A stretch of 15,031 nt of DNA. It comes from Alphaproteobacteria bacterium (GTDB taxonomy: Bacteria; Pseudomonadota; Alphaproteobacteria; Rhizobiales; Devosiaceae). The notes under the pieces are model-generated. The model was not told the DNA's origin and did not search any database. It was given only the letters and a program-made list of their open reading frames with translations. Below, piece after piece: positions 1 through 7,381 of this stretch. The first letter of the stretch is position 1. Each line of letters opens with the position of its first letter. Made by a program: the position numbers and the translations under genes. Location of the stretch: positions 1-15,031 of the forward strand of contig JAADFY010000043.1 in NCBI GenBank assembly GCA_013152625.1, written 5' to 3'.

Positions 1-39
1 CCCGCCGGTGGTTCAGGGCCCAATTATCGCGGCATGTGA
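1..39 (+). CDS. C-terminal end of electron transfer flavoprotein-ubiquinone oxidoreductase (partial)
   Basis: Frame 1 is open from the window edge to a TGA at 37-39 and reads PAGGSGPNYRGM. From memory, ETF-ubiquinone oxidoreductases of alphaproteobacteria end in a conserved tail close to PEGGGGPNYPNM, so this is probably its last 12 residues. The enzyme is a membrane-associated flavin and iron-sulfur protein that passes electrons from ETF to ubiquinone. A gene of this family upstream of the TPR-ispE pair would fit rhizobial gene order. Only 12 residues are visible, so the call rests on a short tail match. A second open frame (2-103) over the same bases has no recognisable match and is less likely. 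Confidence 0.55.
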   Translation, partial: PAGGSGPNYRGM

Positions 40-75
40 GGGCAACCGGGGCCGTGACCAAATCATTGTGAGCAC

Positions 76-106
76 CTTGCCTGCCAGCCATAAAAGCGCC
101 TAGCTT
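76..106 (+). promoter_or_regulatory. Candidate promoter for the TPR-ispE pair
   Basis: CTTGCC at 76-81 resembles the alphaproteobacterial -35 box CTTGAC. After an 18-base spacer, CTAGCT at 100-105 resembles the -10 box. It ends about 65 bases before the TTG start at 170. The same CTAG-type -10 appears before glyQ. A weak interrupted hairpin (AGCC 86-89 / GGCT 107-110, with AAGC/GCTT inside) overlaps it and could instead be the tail of the upstream gene. This is a pattern match only. Confidence 0.3.
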
Positions 107-169
107 GGCTTTCAAATCCCCAACTCGCGTCCCCCGATATTTCGCTGCAACTCCCGAAAAGGGCTCAAA

Positions 170-1909
170 TTGACAAAAATCGCCAAACGCCTCGCCCCGG
201 TACTGGTCTTGCTGTTTTTCCCCTTCGCCATGGGGGTTTCAGCCTTTGCCCAGCCTGCAGTGCAGCCCGATTTCAGCTTTTCCGAACCCTCCGGCTCGGG
301 CAGCTTTTTGGCCGGGCGCGAAGCCTCCGTTGATTTTAACAGCCCCGTTGCGGCTGAGTATTTTCTCGACGCACTGGAACGGGACTGGAACAATCCATTG
401 CTTTTGGAGCGGACTTTTGTGTCGCTGATAAGCGCCGGGGAGTTCGATACCGGCGCCGCCATGGCCATACGGATGCTTGATGTCGATCCGGAAAACGAAT
501 TGGCTAGAGTGGCTATTGGCGCCATTGCCTTAAAGGAACGCCGCTATGCTTCGGTGCTCAACCGGCTTGAGGGCATGTCCCGTGAAAGTCTGGTGGGCAT
601 TACCGGCCTGGTCATTCGCGCCTGGGCACTTGTGGCCACCGGTCGCCCCGATGAGGCCGATGCTATCATAGCCGGCATTGACCGGCCCGGGTTCGTCGAA
701 TTCCTGCGCCTGCACCGTGGCCTGTTGGCCGATGTGGCCAACAACCGCGCCCTGGCCCTCGATATGCTCAAACAATCCTATGAGGCTGAAAGTTTCCAGT
801 TTCGTATGGTGGAGGCCTATGCGCGCACTCTGGCCAATGGCGGCGACTTTGAAAGCGCCCGCGATATATTGGACACCTATGGCACCCGCGGCCCCGGCCA
901 CCCTTATCTTGATGAAATTTCCGCCGATATCGACAGGCAGAAGCGCCCGGGCAAGTTGGTCGACAATGCCCAGGAGGGCGCCTCTGAAATGCTGTATGCC
1001 CTCGGGCTGGCCCTTTCCACCCAGCCCACCACCGATCTGTCGATATTTTTCCTGCGTCTTGCCGGCCACCTGAATCCCGCCGGTGAGCTTGTTTCCATCG
1101 GTCTGGGGGAGATTTTAGGCACATCGGGCCAATATGATCTGGCCAACCGGCTCTATCGCTCCATACCGAAAAATTCACCTCTTCAGCCCCGGGCGGCCAT
1201 CCGCATGGCTCAAAATCTGGACGCCATGCACGACCGCCCTGCGGCTTTGGAACAACTTGAGGCCGTGGTCGAAAAAGACCCCCTCAACCTCGAGGCCACA
1301 CTGGCCCTGGCCGATATGCTGCGGCTGGACCAACAATATGAAAAGGCTGCGGAAATTTACGGAACGGTGATCGAATTGTCCGGGCCGGAGCGGCTGGGAT
1401 CCTGGCGGTTTTTTTATGCCCGCGCCATCAGTTACGAGCGGGCAAAATATTGGGACAAGGCCGAGATCGATTTCAAGCAGGCCCTAAAACTGTCCCCGGA
1501 CCAGCCCCAGGTTCTCAATTACCTCGGCTACTCCTGGGTCGATATGGGCGACAATTTGCAGGAAGCCCTCGACATGATTCGCAAGGCGGTGGAATTGCGT
1601 CCCCGGGATGGCTACATCGTCGATAGTCTGGGCTGGGCCTATTATCGCCTCGACCGGATTGAAGAAGCGGTCGTCGAACTGGAACGCGCGGTCTCCCTTA
1701 CTCCCGGCGACGCCACAATCAACGATCATCTTGGTGACGCTTACTGGAAAGTGGGCCGCCGGCTTGAAGCGCGCTATCAGTGGAATATTGCCCGCGATCT
1801 GGGCCTTGAAGAGGACGGGGCCCAGGAAATGGTGTTGCGCAAGATTGATGTCGGGCTGGACGAAGCCCAGTTGGAACTGGATGCAAAGGCGCCAGCCGAG
1901 AATATCTAA
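170..1909 (+). CDS. Exported tetratricopeptide-repeat protein
   Basis: A 579-residue protein with an N-terminal signal peptide: basic start MTKIAKR, a hydrophobic core to about residue 24, then a probable signal peptidase I site after AFA. No lipobox cysteine is seen. The body is alpha-helical. TPR-like helices become clear from about residue 370, and three consecutive repeats (about 448, 483 and 517) have typical G-Y/A spacing, for example LGYSWVDMG, LGWAYYRLDRIEEA and LGDAYWKVGRRLEA. TPRs bind protein partners, so this is probably a periplasmic scaffold or assembly protein; no enzymatic motif is visible. The TTG start at 170 is chosen because GGG at 161-163 gives a spaced ribosome site and because the first internal ATG (230) would cut away the signal peptide. 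Its stop lies one base before the ispE ATG, so the two are probably co-transcribed. Close homologues directly before ispE are usual in rhizobial genomes, but their role is not established. Confidence 0.85.
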   Translation: MTKIAKRLAPVLVLLFFPFAMGVSAFAQPAVQPDFSFSEPSGSGSFLAGREASVDFNSPVAAEYFLDALERDWNNPLLLERTFVSLISAGEFDTGAAMAIRMLDVDPENELARVAIGAIALKERRYASVLNRLEGMSRESLVGITGLVIRAWALVATGRPDEADAIIAGIDRPGFVEFLRLHRGLLADVANNRALALDMLKQSYEAESFQFRMVEAYARTLANGGDFESARDILDTYGTRGPGHPYLDEISADIDRQKRPGKLVDNAQEGASEMLYALGLALSTQPTTDLSIFFLRLAGHLNPAGELVSIGLGEILGTSGQYDLANRLYRSIPKNSPLQPRAAIRMAQNLDAMHDRPAALEQLEAVVEKDPLNLEATLALADMLRLDQQYEKAAEIYGTVIELSGPERLGSWRFFYARAISYERAKYWDKAEIDFKQALKLSPDQPQVLNYLGYSWVDMGDNLQEALDMIRKAVELRPRDGYIVDSLGWAYYRLDRIEEAVVELERAVSLTPGDATINDHLGDAYWKVGRRLEARYQWNIARDLGLEEDGAQEMVLRKIDVGLDEAQLELDAKAPAENI

Positions 1910-1910
1910 T

Positions 1911-2827
1911 ATGGAATCGGTCAAACCGATAACAGAACCGGCGCCGGCGAAATTAAATCTCGCCCTGCATGTGCTCGGCCAGCGCCCCGACGGCTACCAC
2001 GATCTGGACGGCATGGTTGCCTTTGCCGAAATCGGTGATGAACTTACCCTCAGCGCGGCACGAAACGACACGTTTGTGGTTCGCGGCGAATTTGCGTCCG
2101 GCCTGGACCAAAATTCTGAACACGATACCGGCAAAAGCCCCGGGGATGACGCCGACAATCTTGTCATTAAAGCCAGAGATGCCTTTCGCGCCACCTACCC
2201 GAAGGCCGCCCCCCCTTGTATCTTGCTTGAACTGACAAAAAACCTGCCGGTTGCCGCCGGTATTGGCGGCGGTTCCGCCGATGCCGCCGCCTGCCTGCGC
2301 CTCATGGGCCGGGCGGCCATTCCAGCCCCGGGCAACGGGCAACTGGTGGCCCTGGCTTCCAGACTGGGCGCCGATGTGCCCATGTGCCTGTCGTCCCGGC
2401 CGGCCCGGATTTCAGGCATTGGCGCCCGGGTGCAATTGCTGGCCGGTTTTCCCGCCCTTTATGCGGTTCTGATTAACCCCGGCGCAAAATTACTGAGCAA
2501 ACAGGTGTTTGCCTGTTTGACCAAAAGAACCAATCCGCCATTGCCCGAACGCCCGGCGCGATTTGCCAATGGCGGTGAATTGGTGGGGTGGCTGAAAGAG
2601 CCACCCGCAACGACCTTGAGGCCCCTGCCATGACCATGGCCCCGATCATTGGTGAACTCAAACAGGCCCTTAATGCAACCGGTGATTGCATATTCGCCCG
2701 CATGTCCGGCTCCGGGCCAACGGTGTTTGGGCTTTTCCAGTCCGCCGGCAAGGCCGAGCAGGCCAGATATCAACTGGCCCGGAACTGGCCGCAATTCTGG
2801 GTGGTCAGCACGCCGCTGGGCACGTGA
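1911..2827 (+). pseudogene. ispE: 4-diphosphocytidyl-2-C-methyl-D-erythritol kinase, split by a frameshift
   Basis: IspE phosphorylates CDP-methylerythritol with ATP in the MEP isoprenoid pathway. The first part is in frame 3: PAKLNLAL with the expected Lys14, the GHMP-kinase ATP loop PVAAGIGGGSADAA near residues 112-125, and LGADVP with the catalytic Asp near 153. Family similarity runs through LVGWLKE (to about 2601), after which this frame ends uselessly at 2633. The expected continuation TRNDLEAPA and the third GHMP motif MSGSGPTVFGLF lie in frame 2 and run to a TGA at 2825-2827. One base is missing somewhere around 2583-2600; restoring it gives about 305 residues, normal for the family. 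No convincing slippery heptamer is present. A GTG at 2588 could start a separate C-terminal piece, but this is not a known IspE arrangement. Sequencing or assembly error, a recent mutation or a true pseudogene are all possible. All motif residues are intact, which argues for error or very recent change. Confidence 0.85.
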
Positions 2828-2842
2828 ACGCGGCGTCAGGGT

Positions 2843-3101
2843 CTGTGGACAATTGGTTTTCGGACGTGACGCGAAATGGATTTGGTGTCTGAAAAGGCAA
2901 AGGGTGTGTGGCGGTGCTTAACACCGTAAGCACACTTTAACGCATTCAGGCGCCAAATCCGCCGCGCCGTTAGGCGGTATGGCACAAATCGCCCATTTTT
3001 GCGTCGCAAATCCTTGAAGGGGGACAACCCCTCCTTCGGCTTTGCTTCTGAAACTGAACGATTTGCGCTCATATCACGTTCCAAATCCCAATTGTCCACA
3101 G
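2843..3101. repeat. About 260-bp element with 14-bp perfect inverted ends
   Basis: The gap between the convergent ispE and polyprenyl synthetase genes is almost wholly occupied by a unit that begins with CTGTGGACAATTGG (2843-2856) and ends with its exact reverse complement (3088-3101). Similarity continues inward imperfectly for about 50 further bases (for example CGGACGTGA near the left end against GGAACGTGA reading in from the right end). Inside are a 7-bp perfect hairpin GTGCTTA-ACACCG-TAAGCAC (about 2915-2934) and a GC-rich hairpin GAAGGGGG/CCCTCCTTC (3016-3037). No clear target duplication flanks it. It may be a miniature inverted-repeat element, a degenerate insertion remnant, or a bidirectional terminator region. 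The ends resemble DnaA boxes with one mismatch. A minus-strand open frame (3072-2836, 78 residues, basic) crosses it, but its codon use is unlike that of the neighbours and I do not call it a gene. Confidence 0.5.
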
Positions 3102-3104
3102 GCC

Positions 3105-4100
3105 CTAACTTGCCCGCCGCAGATTATAATCCACCACCTCATTCAGCGCGCTTCGGGAAGGGCTGTCGGCGATGTCTTCCAGCGCTGCCCGGGCCTGATC
3201 GGAGTGTTTTCTCGCTTTTGCCAAAGTGTAGGCCAGCCCGTCCGAGGATCGCAAAATTTCGATCACCCGCGCCAGTTCAGCCTCGCCAATCTCTCGGTTT
3301 CCCAAGGATTTGACCAGAAATTCCCGATTATCGGTTGCGGTGTGTCCAAGGGCGTAAACCATGGGCAGGGTCAATTTCCCGTCGCGAAGATCGTCACCGA
3401 CATTTTTGCCCAGAGACCCGCTGGACCCACCGATCCCGCCGAAATCAAGCAGGTCATCGGTTAGCTGAAAGGCGATCCCAAGCTCCCGGCCATAGGTGCG
3501 CACCGCCGCCCGACCCGATGGTGGCGCCGCCGCCGCCAGTGCCCCCACCTCGGTTGCCGCCGCAAACAGGGCTGCGGTTTTAGCCTCGATAATGGCGAAA
3601 TAATCTGCCTCGCTGGTTTCGAGGTCGCCGGCCCTGACCAGTTGAAACACTTCGCCCTCTGCAATGGTTGCCGCCGCCTGTGACAACACCCCCAGCGCTT
3701 CGAGATCCCCCGCCTCCACCATCATCATGAAAGCCTGCCCGAGCAGGTAATCCCCAACCAGAACGCTGGCCTGATTGCCCCACACCATGCGGGCCGCCGG
3801 TTTGCCGCGCCGTTTTTCGCTCTCGTCCACCACATCATCATGCAACAGGGTCGCGGTGTGCATGAATTCCACCGCCGCCGCATAATTGATCTGGTGGTGG
3901 CCGCTGGCGCCGAAAAGCTGCGCCGCCCCCAGGGTCAGCATGGGCCGCAACCGCTTGCCACCCGCCTCGATGAGATAACGCGAGATATCGGGCACCAGCT
4001 TGACCTGGGAGGCTGCCCGCGCCAGAATCATCTCGTTGACCGCCTCCATATCCATCGCGGTCAGCGCCAGCAGGGCGCTGATGTCCGTCTCGTTGGCCAC
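3105..4100 (-). CDS. Long-chain polyprenyl diphosphate synthase (quinone side chain)
   Basis: A trans-isoprenyl diphosphate synthase that condenses isopentenyl diphosphate onto an allylic primer in the cytoplasm, most likely making the ubiquinone tail (IspB/DdsA type). Motifs in order: GGKRLRPML (47-55) binding diphosphate; the first aspartate-rich motif HDDVVDE with D88, D89 and D92; and the second, LTDDLLDFGG, near residue 220, followed by GKNVGDDLRDGKLTLP. Length is 331 residues from a GTG at 4100. The frame stays open to 4364, but that extension is arginine-rich, unlike the family, and would run through the divergent methyltransferase start. The GTG lies about 10 residues before the conserved LLALTAMDM, as usual. 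Chain length cannot be read from sequence; decaprenyl (Q10) is typical for this class. The gene faces ispE and is divergent from the methyltransferase. Confidence 0.92.
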   Translation of the reverse strand: MANETDISALLALTAMDMEAVNEMILARAASQVKLVPDISRYLIEAGGKRLRPMLTLGAAQLFGASGHHQINYAAAVEFMHTATLLHDDVVDESEKRRGKPAARMVWGNQASVLVGDYLLGQAFMMMVEAGDLEALGVLSQAAATIAEGEVFQLVRAGDLETSEADYFAIIEAKTAALFAAATEVGALAAAAPPSGRAAVRTYGRELGIAFQLTDDLLDFGGIGGSSGSLGKNVGDDLRDGKLTLPMVYALGHTATDNREFLVKSLGNREIGEAELARVIEILRSSDGLAYTLAKARKHSDQARAALEDIADSPSRSALNEVVDYNLRRAS

Positions 4101-4230
4101 AGGGCCTGAAGGTGTTGCCTGAGTGAACAGTTGAGGCGCCCCTAACGAAATGTGCCGCCGGCGGCCTGTTTGACGGGACCGCAGGGTCAGACGTGACCTA
4201 AACCGGCAAGGCAGGAATGTAAAACAATCA

Positions 4231-5022
4231 GTGGGCGAACCTGTGAACCAATTCGACCCGCACACCTCGACACTGGACAGATTTTTAGGCGGGCGATTGT
4301 TGATCGGCCAGCCGAAAAAGGGTTTTCGTGCCGGCTCCGACAGTGTTTTGCTCGGGTCAGCCATTAGCGCTCGCCGGGCGGCAACTGGCGGCCCGGTGCT
4401 GGATCTGGGGGCGGGGGCAGGGGTCGCCGGGCTGGTTGCCCTGACCCATTATGAGGCCCTCGCTGCAACCTTTGTTGAAATAGACCCCGCCACCGCCGCG
4501 CTTTGCCGGGCCAATATAAAGCGCAATGGCTTTGGCGCCCGGGCGGAAGTGCTCGAATTGGATGTAACCGCGCCCGGCCCGGTCCGTGTCGGAGCCGGCT
4601 TGCGGCAAAACCATTTTGCCACAGTGTTGGCCAATCCGCCCTATTATGCCCGTCACACCGTAACGTTGCCCGCCGGCCCCGGCGCCGCCAGAGCCCATGC
4701 CCACGATGGCGGCGATCTGGTGCACTGGGTCAAGACCGCGTGCGGTGCCGGCACCGCTGACGCAGAAGTCATCTTCATTTACCCTGCAACCGGTCTGGAT
4801 CGGCTATTGGAAGCCATTGGCGCCCGTCTGGGAAAACTGGTCATTCTGCCCATATCGCCGTTTGCCGCCGCCCCGGCGGGGCGCATTCTGGTGCGTGGGA
4901 CAAAAGGATCAAAAGCGCCGTTAACATTGTTGCCGCCCCTGATCATGCACAAGGACAATGGCGAAGAGTTTTGCGATACGGTCCATGGGATATTGACGGG
5001 AACAACGCGCCTGGACTGGTGA
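4231..5022 (+). CDS. TrmN6-like tRNA1(Val) adenine-N6 methyltransferase
   Basis: A 263-residue class I SAM-dependent methyltransferase. It starts with the family signature LDRFLGGRLLIGQPKKGFRAGSDSVLL, given here as two parts (LDRFLGGRLLIGQP, 15-28, and GFRAGSDSVLL, 31-41). The SAM-binding motif I VLDLGAGAGVAGL follows at 56-68, then an acidic ribose-binding turn FVEIDP (81-86) and the catalytic NPPYY motif (135-139) typical of N6-adenine methyltransferases. E. coli TrmN6 (YfiC) methylates A37 of tRNA1(Val); the same substrate is likely here but not proven. The GTG at 4231 is used; GTG at 4243, giving MNQFDPHTS, is an equally good alternative because neither has a clear ribosome site. The gene is divergent from the polyprenyl synthetase across a 130-bp gap containing a 12-bp perfect palindrome (4154-4165). 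Confidence 0.85.
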   Translation: MGEPVNQFDPHTSTLDRFLGGRLLIGQPKKGFRAGSDSVLLGSAISARRAATGGPVLDLGAGAGVAGLVALTHYEALAATFVEIDPATAALCRANIKRNGFGARAEVLELDVTAPGPVRVGAGLRQNHFATVLANPPYYARHTVTLPAGPGAARAHAHDGGDLVHWVKTACGAGTADAEVIFIYPATGLDRLLEAIGARLGKLVILPISPFAAAPAGRILVRGTKGSKAPLTLLPPLIMHKDNGEEFCDTVHGILTGTTRLDW

Positions 5023-5125
5023 ATGGGCGAATAGTTCCCTACATATGGCCCACGGGCCGCCGGAAAAATATTTGACCGGGACGGTGCGGGCAAATAAGCA
5101 CGACGGTGAACAAAAGGAACCATAA

Positions 5126-5995
5126 ATGACCCACAACGACGCTTTGACCGACCGGCCCTCCGCCCCCTGGTGGGCGAAACTGACCGGGAAAAAGCAGACC
5201 GTTATTCCCGTGGTCCGGCTTCAGGGCACCATTGAGGCCAGCCAGCGCCCCAACCGGATCAACATTGCCGTCACCGGGCCATTGCTGAAAAAGGCGTTTG
5301 CCGTCAAACGGGCCCCCGCCGTGGCCCTCATTGTCAATTCTCCCGGCGGATCGCCGGTCCAGTCCCGGCTGGTGGCCAAATACATTCGCGATCTGGCCGA
5401 ATTACATGACAAAAAAGTACTTGTGTTTGTTGAGGATGTGGCCGGGTCGGGGGGATATTTCATCGCCACTGCCGGTGACGAGATCATTGCCGATCCCTCC
5501 TCGATCGTGGGGTCCATCGGGGTGATCATGTCCACATTCGGGTTTGCCGATGCCATTGCCCGGCTCGGGATCGAGCGCCGCGTTTATACCGCTGGCAAGA
5601 ACAAATCGACCCTTGATCCGTTTCAGCCCGAGAAAAAAGCCGATGTTGCCCGCATCAAACAACTTGGGGCCGATGTCCATGAAGTGTTTATCGATTGGGT
5701 CAAGTCTCGCCGGGGCGACAAGCTGAAAACCGACTATGATCTGTTTACCGGCGAGTTCTGGACCGCAAAACGCGCCCTCGAGTTCGGGCTGGTGGACTCC
5801 TTGGGCGATATGCACGCCGTGTTGCGACAGCGCTACGGCGACAAGGTGCGCCTGATGCCGATTGCCGCCAGTCGCGGGTTGTTTTCACTGAAACTGCCCT
5901 TCGTCGATACTGGGGCAGGGGGTGTTTCAATCCTGGTTGACGATGTAATTGCCGCCATTGAGGACCGGCTTTTATGGTCCCGGTTCGGTCGGTGA
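5126..5995 (+). CDS. S49 family (SppA/SohB-like) serine peptidase
   Basis: A 289-residue peptidase of the signal-peptide-peptidase A family. The ClpP-like fold shows VALIVNSPGGSPVQS (66-80), the nucleophile in VAGSGGYFIA (Ser108), SSIVGSIGVI (125-134), and the general-base lysine in GKNKSTLDPF (Lys160), giving the Ser-Lys dyad. It has the short, single-domain form rather than the 67-kDa duplicated E. coli form. No signal peptide or strong membrane segment is seen near the N-terminus, so it may be cytoplasmic or peripherally attached. The family degrades signal-peptide remnants and some membrane proteins. The ATG at 5126 has a good AAAAGGA ribosome site 8 bases upstream. The next gene starts 5 bases after its stop, so the two are probably translated from one message. 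Confidence 0.93.
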   Translation: MTHNDALTDRPSAPWWAKLTGKKQTVIPVVRLQGTIEASQRPNRINIAVTGPLLKKAFAVKRAPAVALIVNSPGGSPVQSRLVAKYIRDLAELHDKKVLVFVEDVAGSGGYFIATAGDEIIADPSSIVGSIGVIMSTFGFADAIARLGIERRVYTAGKNKSTLDPFQPEKKADVARIKQLGADVHEVFIDWVKSRRGDKLKTDYDLFTGEFWTAKRALEFGLVDSLGDMHAVLRQRYGDKVRLMPIAASRGLFSLKLPFVDTGAGGVSILVDDVIAAIEDRLLWSRFGR

Positions 5996-5999
5996 GATC

Positions 6000-6296
6000 A
6001 TGACCGCAATCCTCATTCGCCTGTTGGTGTTTGCCGCCCTGTTCGGGGTCATATATATCGGCGTCCGGGCCATCAAGCGCCAATGGATGGCTCATTTTCG
6101 GGCCATTGGCGATCAGCGGCGCCAGGAGGACAAAGTGGCTTCCAAAGCGCCCGAAGTCATTGATCTGAAACGCTCCGGGGATGGGGTTTTCCGGCCCAAT
6201 GACGCCGACGGCAAAACCGGCCCCGAAACCGGCGATACCGACAGACCCGCTGCCCCCGGACCGGCCAAAAACCGCGAGCGGGACGGGGAAACCTGA
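6000..6296 (+). CDS. Small single-pass membrane protein of unknown function
   Basis: A 98-residue protein. Residues 3-22 form one hydrophobic helix followed by a basic patch (RAIKRQW), which predicts an N-out, cytoplasmic C-terminus topology. The remainder is charged and probably disordered, and contains the short stretch VIDLKRSGDGVFRPN. I recall similar small proteins with a LKR-DGVFRP-like motif between the S49 peptidase and glyQ in rhizobial genomes, but no function is known to me. The ATG at 6000 lies 5 bases after the S49 stop with GGTGAG just upstream, so translational coupling is likely; the frame is open further upstream, but that would overlap the peptidase. A partner or anchor for the peptidase, which lacks its own membrane segment, is a reasonable guess only. 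Confidence 0.7.
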   Translation: MTAILIRLLVFAALFGVIYIGVRAIKRQWMAHFRAIGDQRRQEDKVASKAPEVIDLKRSGDGVFRPNDADGKTGPETGDTDRPAAPGPAKNRERDGET

Positions 6297-6314
6297 TCGC
6301 CGCCGCCCGTATCG

Positions 6315-6343
6315 CTTGACCGGCTTTTGCCCACGCCCTAGTT
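6315..6343 (+). promoter_or_regulatory. Candidate promoter for glyQ
   Basis: CTTGAC at 6315-6320 is a perfect alphaproteobacterial -35 box. Exactly 17 bases later comes CTAGTT (6338-6343) as the -10. It sits in the 86-bp gap between the small membrane protein and glyQ and would place transcription initiation near 6350, about 33 bases before the ATG. Confidence 0.5.
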
Positions 6344-6382
6344 TTGGCGCCAGAACAGCCAAGCTGCCGAATCAAAAAATTA

Positions 6383-7381
6383 ATGAATTCTGACCCCAGT
6401 TCCCGCCCGGCCCATCTGGACCCCAAACGTTCGTTTCAGGGGCTGATCCTGACATTGCAGGAATATTGGGCCGCCTATGGCTGCGTTATTCTGCAACCCT
6501 ATGACATGCCCATGGGCGCCGGCACCTCCCACACCGCCACATTTCTGCGCGCCCTGGGGCCTCGGCCCTGGAATGCCGCTTATGTCCAGCCCACCCGGCG
6601 GCCCACCGACGGTCGTTATGGGGAAAATCCCAACCGATTGCAGCACTATTATCAGTTCCAGACCATCCTCAAACCCTCGCCGGATGATATTCAGGACCTG
6701 TATTTGAAGTCCCTTTATGCCATCGGGATCGACCCCGAACTCCATGACCTGCGCTTTGTCGAAGACGATTGGGAGAACCCGACGCTGGGCGCCTGGGGGC
6801 TGGGGTGGGAAGTGTGGTGCGATGGCATGGAAATCAGCCAGTTCACTTACTTCCAGCAGGTTGCCGGGTTTGAATGTTCGCCGGTGTCGGGTGAACTGAC
6901 TTACGGTCTGGAACGGCTCGCCATGTATATCCAGAATGTCGACAATGTTTACGAGTTGAATTTCAACGGCGCCCGGGGCGATGAAAAAGTCACCTACGGG
7001 GATGTTTTTCTGCAAAATGAGCAGGAATTTTCCACCTATAATTTCAAGGCCGCTGACACCGAATTGCTGTTTCGCCATTTCACCGATGCCGAAAACGAAT
7101 GCCGCGCTCTGCTTGCAGCGGGCGCCCCCGGCAGCCCTGCCAACGAATCGAAATTCCACACCCTGGCCGTACCCGCCTACGAGCAGGTGCTGAACGCGGC
7201 CCATAAATTCAATTTGCTCGATGCCCGTGGCGTAATTTCGGCCACCGAGCGCCAGAGTTATATCCTGCGGCTAAGAGACCTGTCCAAAGCATGCGGCGCC
7301 GCCTGGCTGCAAACTCGCAGTGGCGGAGCGTTGTCAGGAAAAGTGGAAGCCGGTTTTCCGTCCGACAACGCGACCAAATGA
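6383..7381 (+). CDS. glyQ: Glycyl-tRNA synthetase alpha subunit
   Basis: GlyQ carries the class II catalytic core that activates glycine with ATP; it works with GlyS as an alpha2beta2 enzyme. The sequence is strongly conserved: SFQGLILTLQEYWAAYGC near the start, LQPYDMPMGAGT, RRPTDGRYGENPNRLQHYYQ (given in part), FVEDDWENPTLGAWGLGWE, and GLERLAMYIQNVDNVYELNF. The ATG at 6383 is chosen because MNSDPSSRPAHLDPKRSF matches the usual N-terminus; an upstream TTG at 6344 would add an unlike tail. No clear ribosome site is visible. The total is 332 residues. Family similarity stops near residue 315, and the last 17 residues (316-332, ALSGKVEAGFPSDNATK) are encoded entirely by the first copy of a palindromic repeat, so the natural C-terminus has been replaced or extended. 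The catalytic part is unaffected. Confidence 0.97.
   Translation: MNSDPSSRPAHLDPKRSFQGLILTLQEYWAAYGCVILQPYDMPMGAGTSHTATFLRALGPRPWNAAYVQPTRRPTDGRYGENPNRLQHYYQFQTILKPSPDDIQDLYLKSLYAIGIDPELHDLRFVEDDWENPTLGAWGLGWEVWCDGMEISQFTYFQQVAGFECSPVSGELTYGLERLAMYIQNVDNVYELNFNGARGDEKVTYGDVFLQNEQEFSTYNFKAADTELLFRHFTDAENECRALLAAGAPGSPANESKFHTLAVPAYEQVLNAAHKFNLLDARGVISATERQSYILRLRDLSKACGAAWLQTRSGGALSGKVEAGFPSDNATK

Noticed and set aside
530..1069. 179-residue minus-strand open frame
   Set aside because: It lies wholly opposite the TPR gene and shows no recognisable motif; high GC readily gives such frames.
2583..2601. Programmed -1 frameshift in ispE
   Set aside because: The junction has no X-XXY-YYZ slippery heptamer in the right frame, and IspE is not known to use recoding.
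2843..3101. Replication origin suggested by DnaA-box-like ends
   Set aside because: Only two boxes, each with a mismatch, no AT-rich unwinding region, and none of the genes usually found at alphaproteobacterial origins.
4101..4364. N-terminal extension of the polyprenyl synthetase up to 4364
   Set aside because: It is arginine- and cysteine-containing sequence unlike the family and is antisense to the conserved start of the methyltransferase.
5072..5100. Promoter for the S49 gene (TTGACC, 17-base spacer, TAAGCA)
   Set aside because: The -35 is good but the -10 matches only two of six consensus bases, so it was not listed.
6380..7204. 274-residue minus-strand open frame
   Set aside because: It is the antisense of highly conserved glyQ and has no family features.
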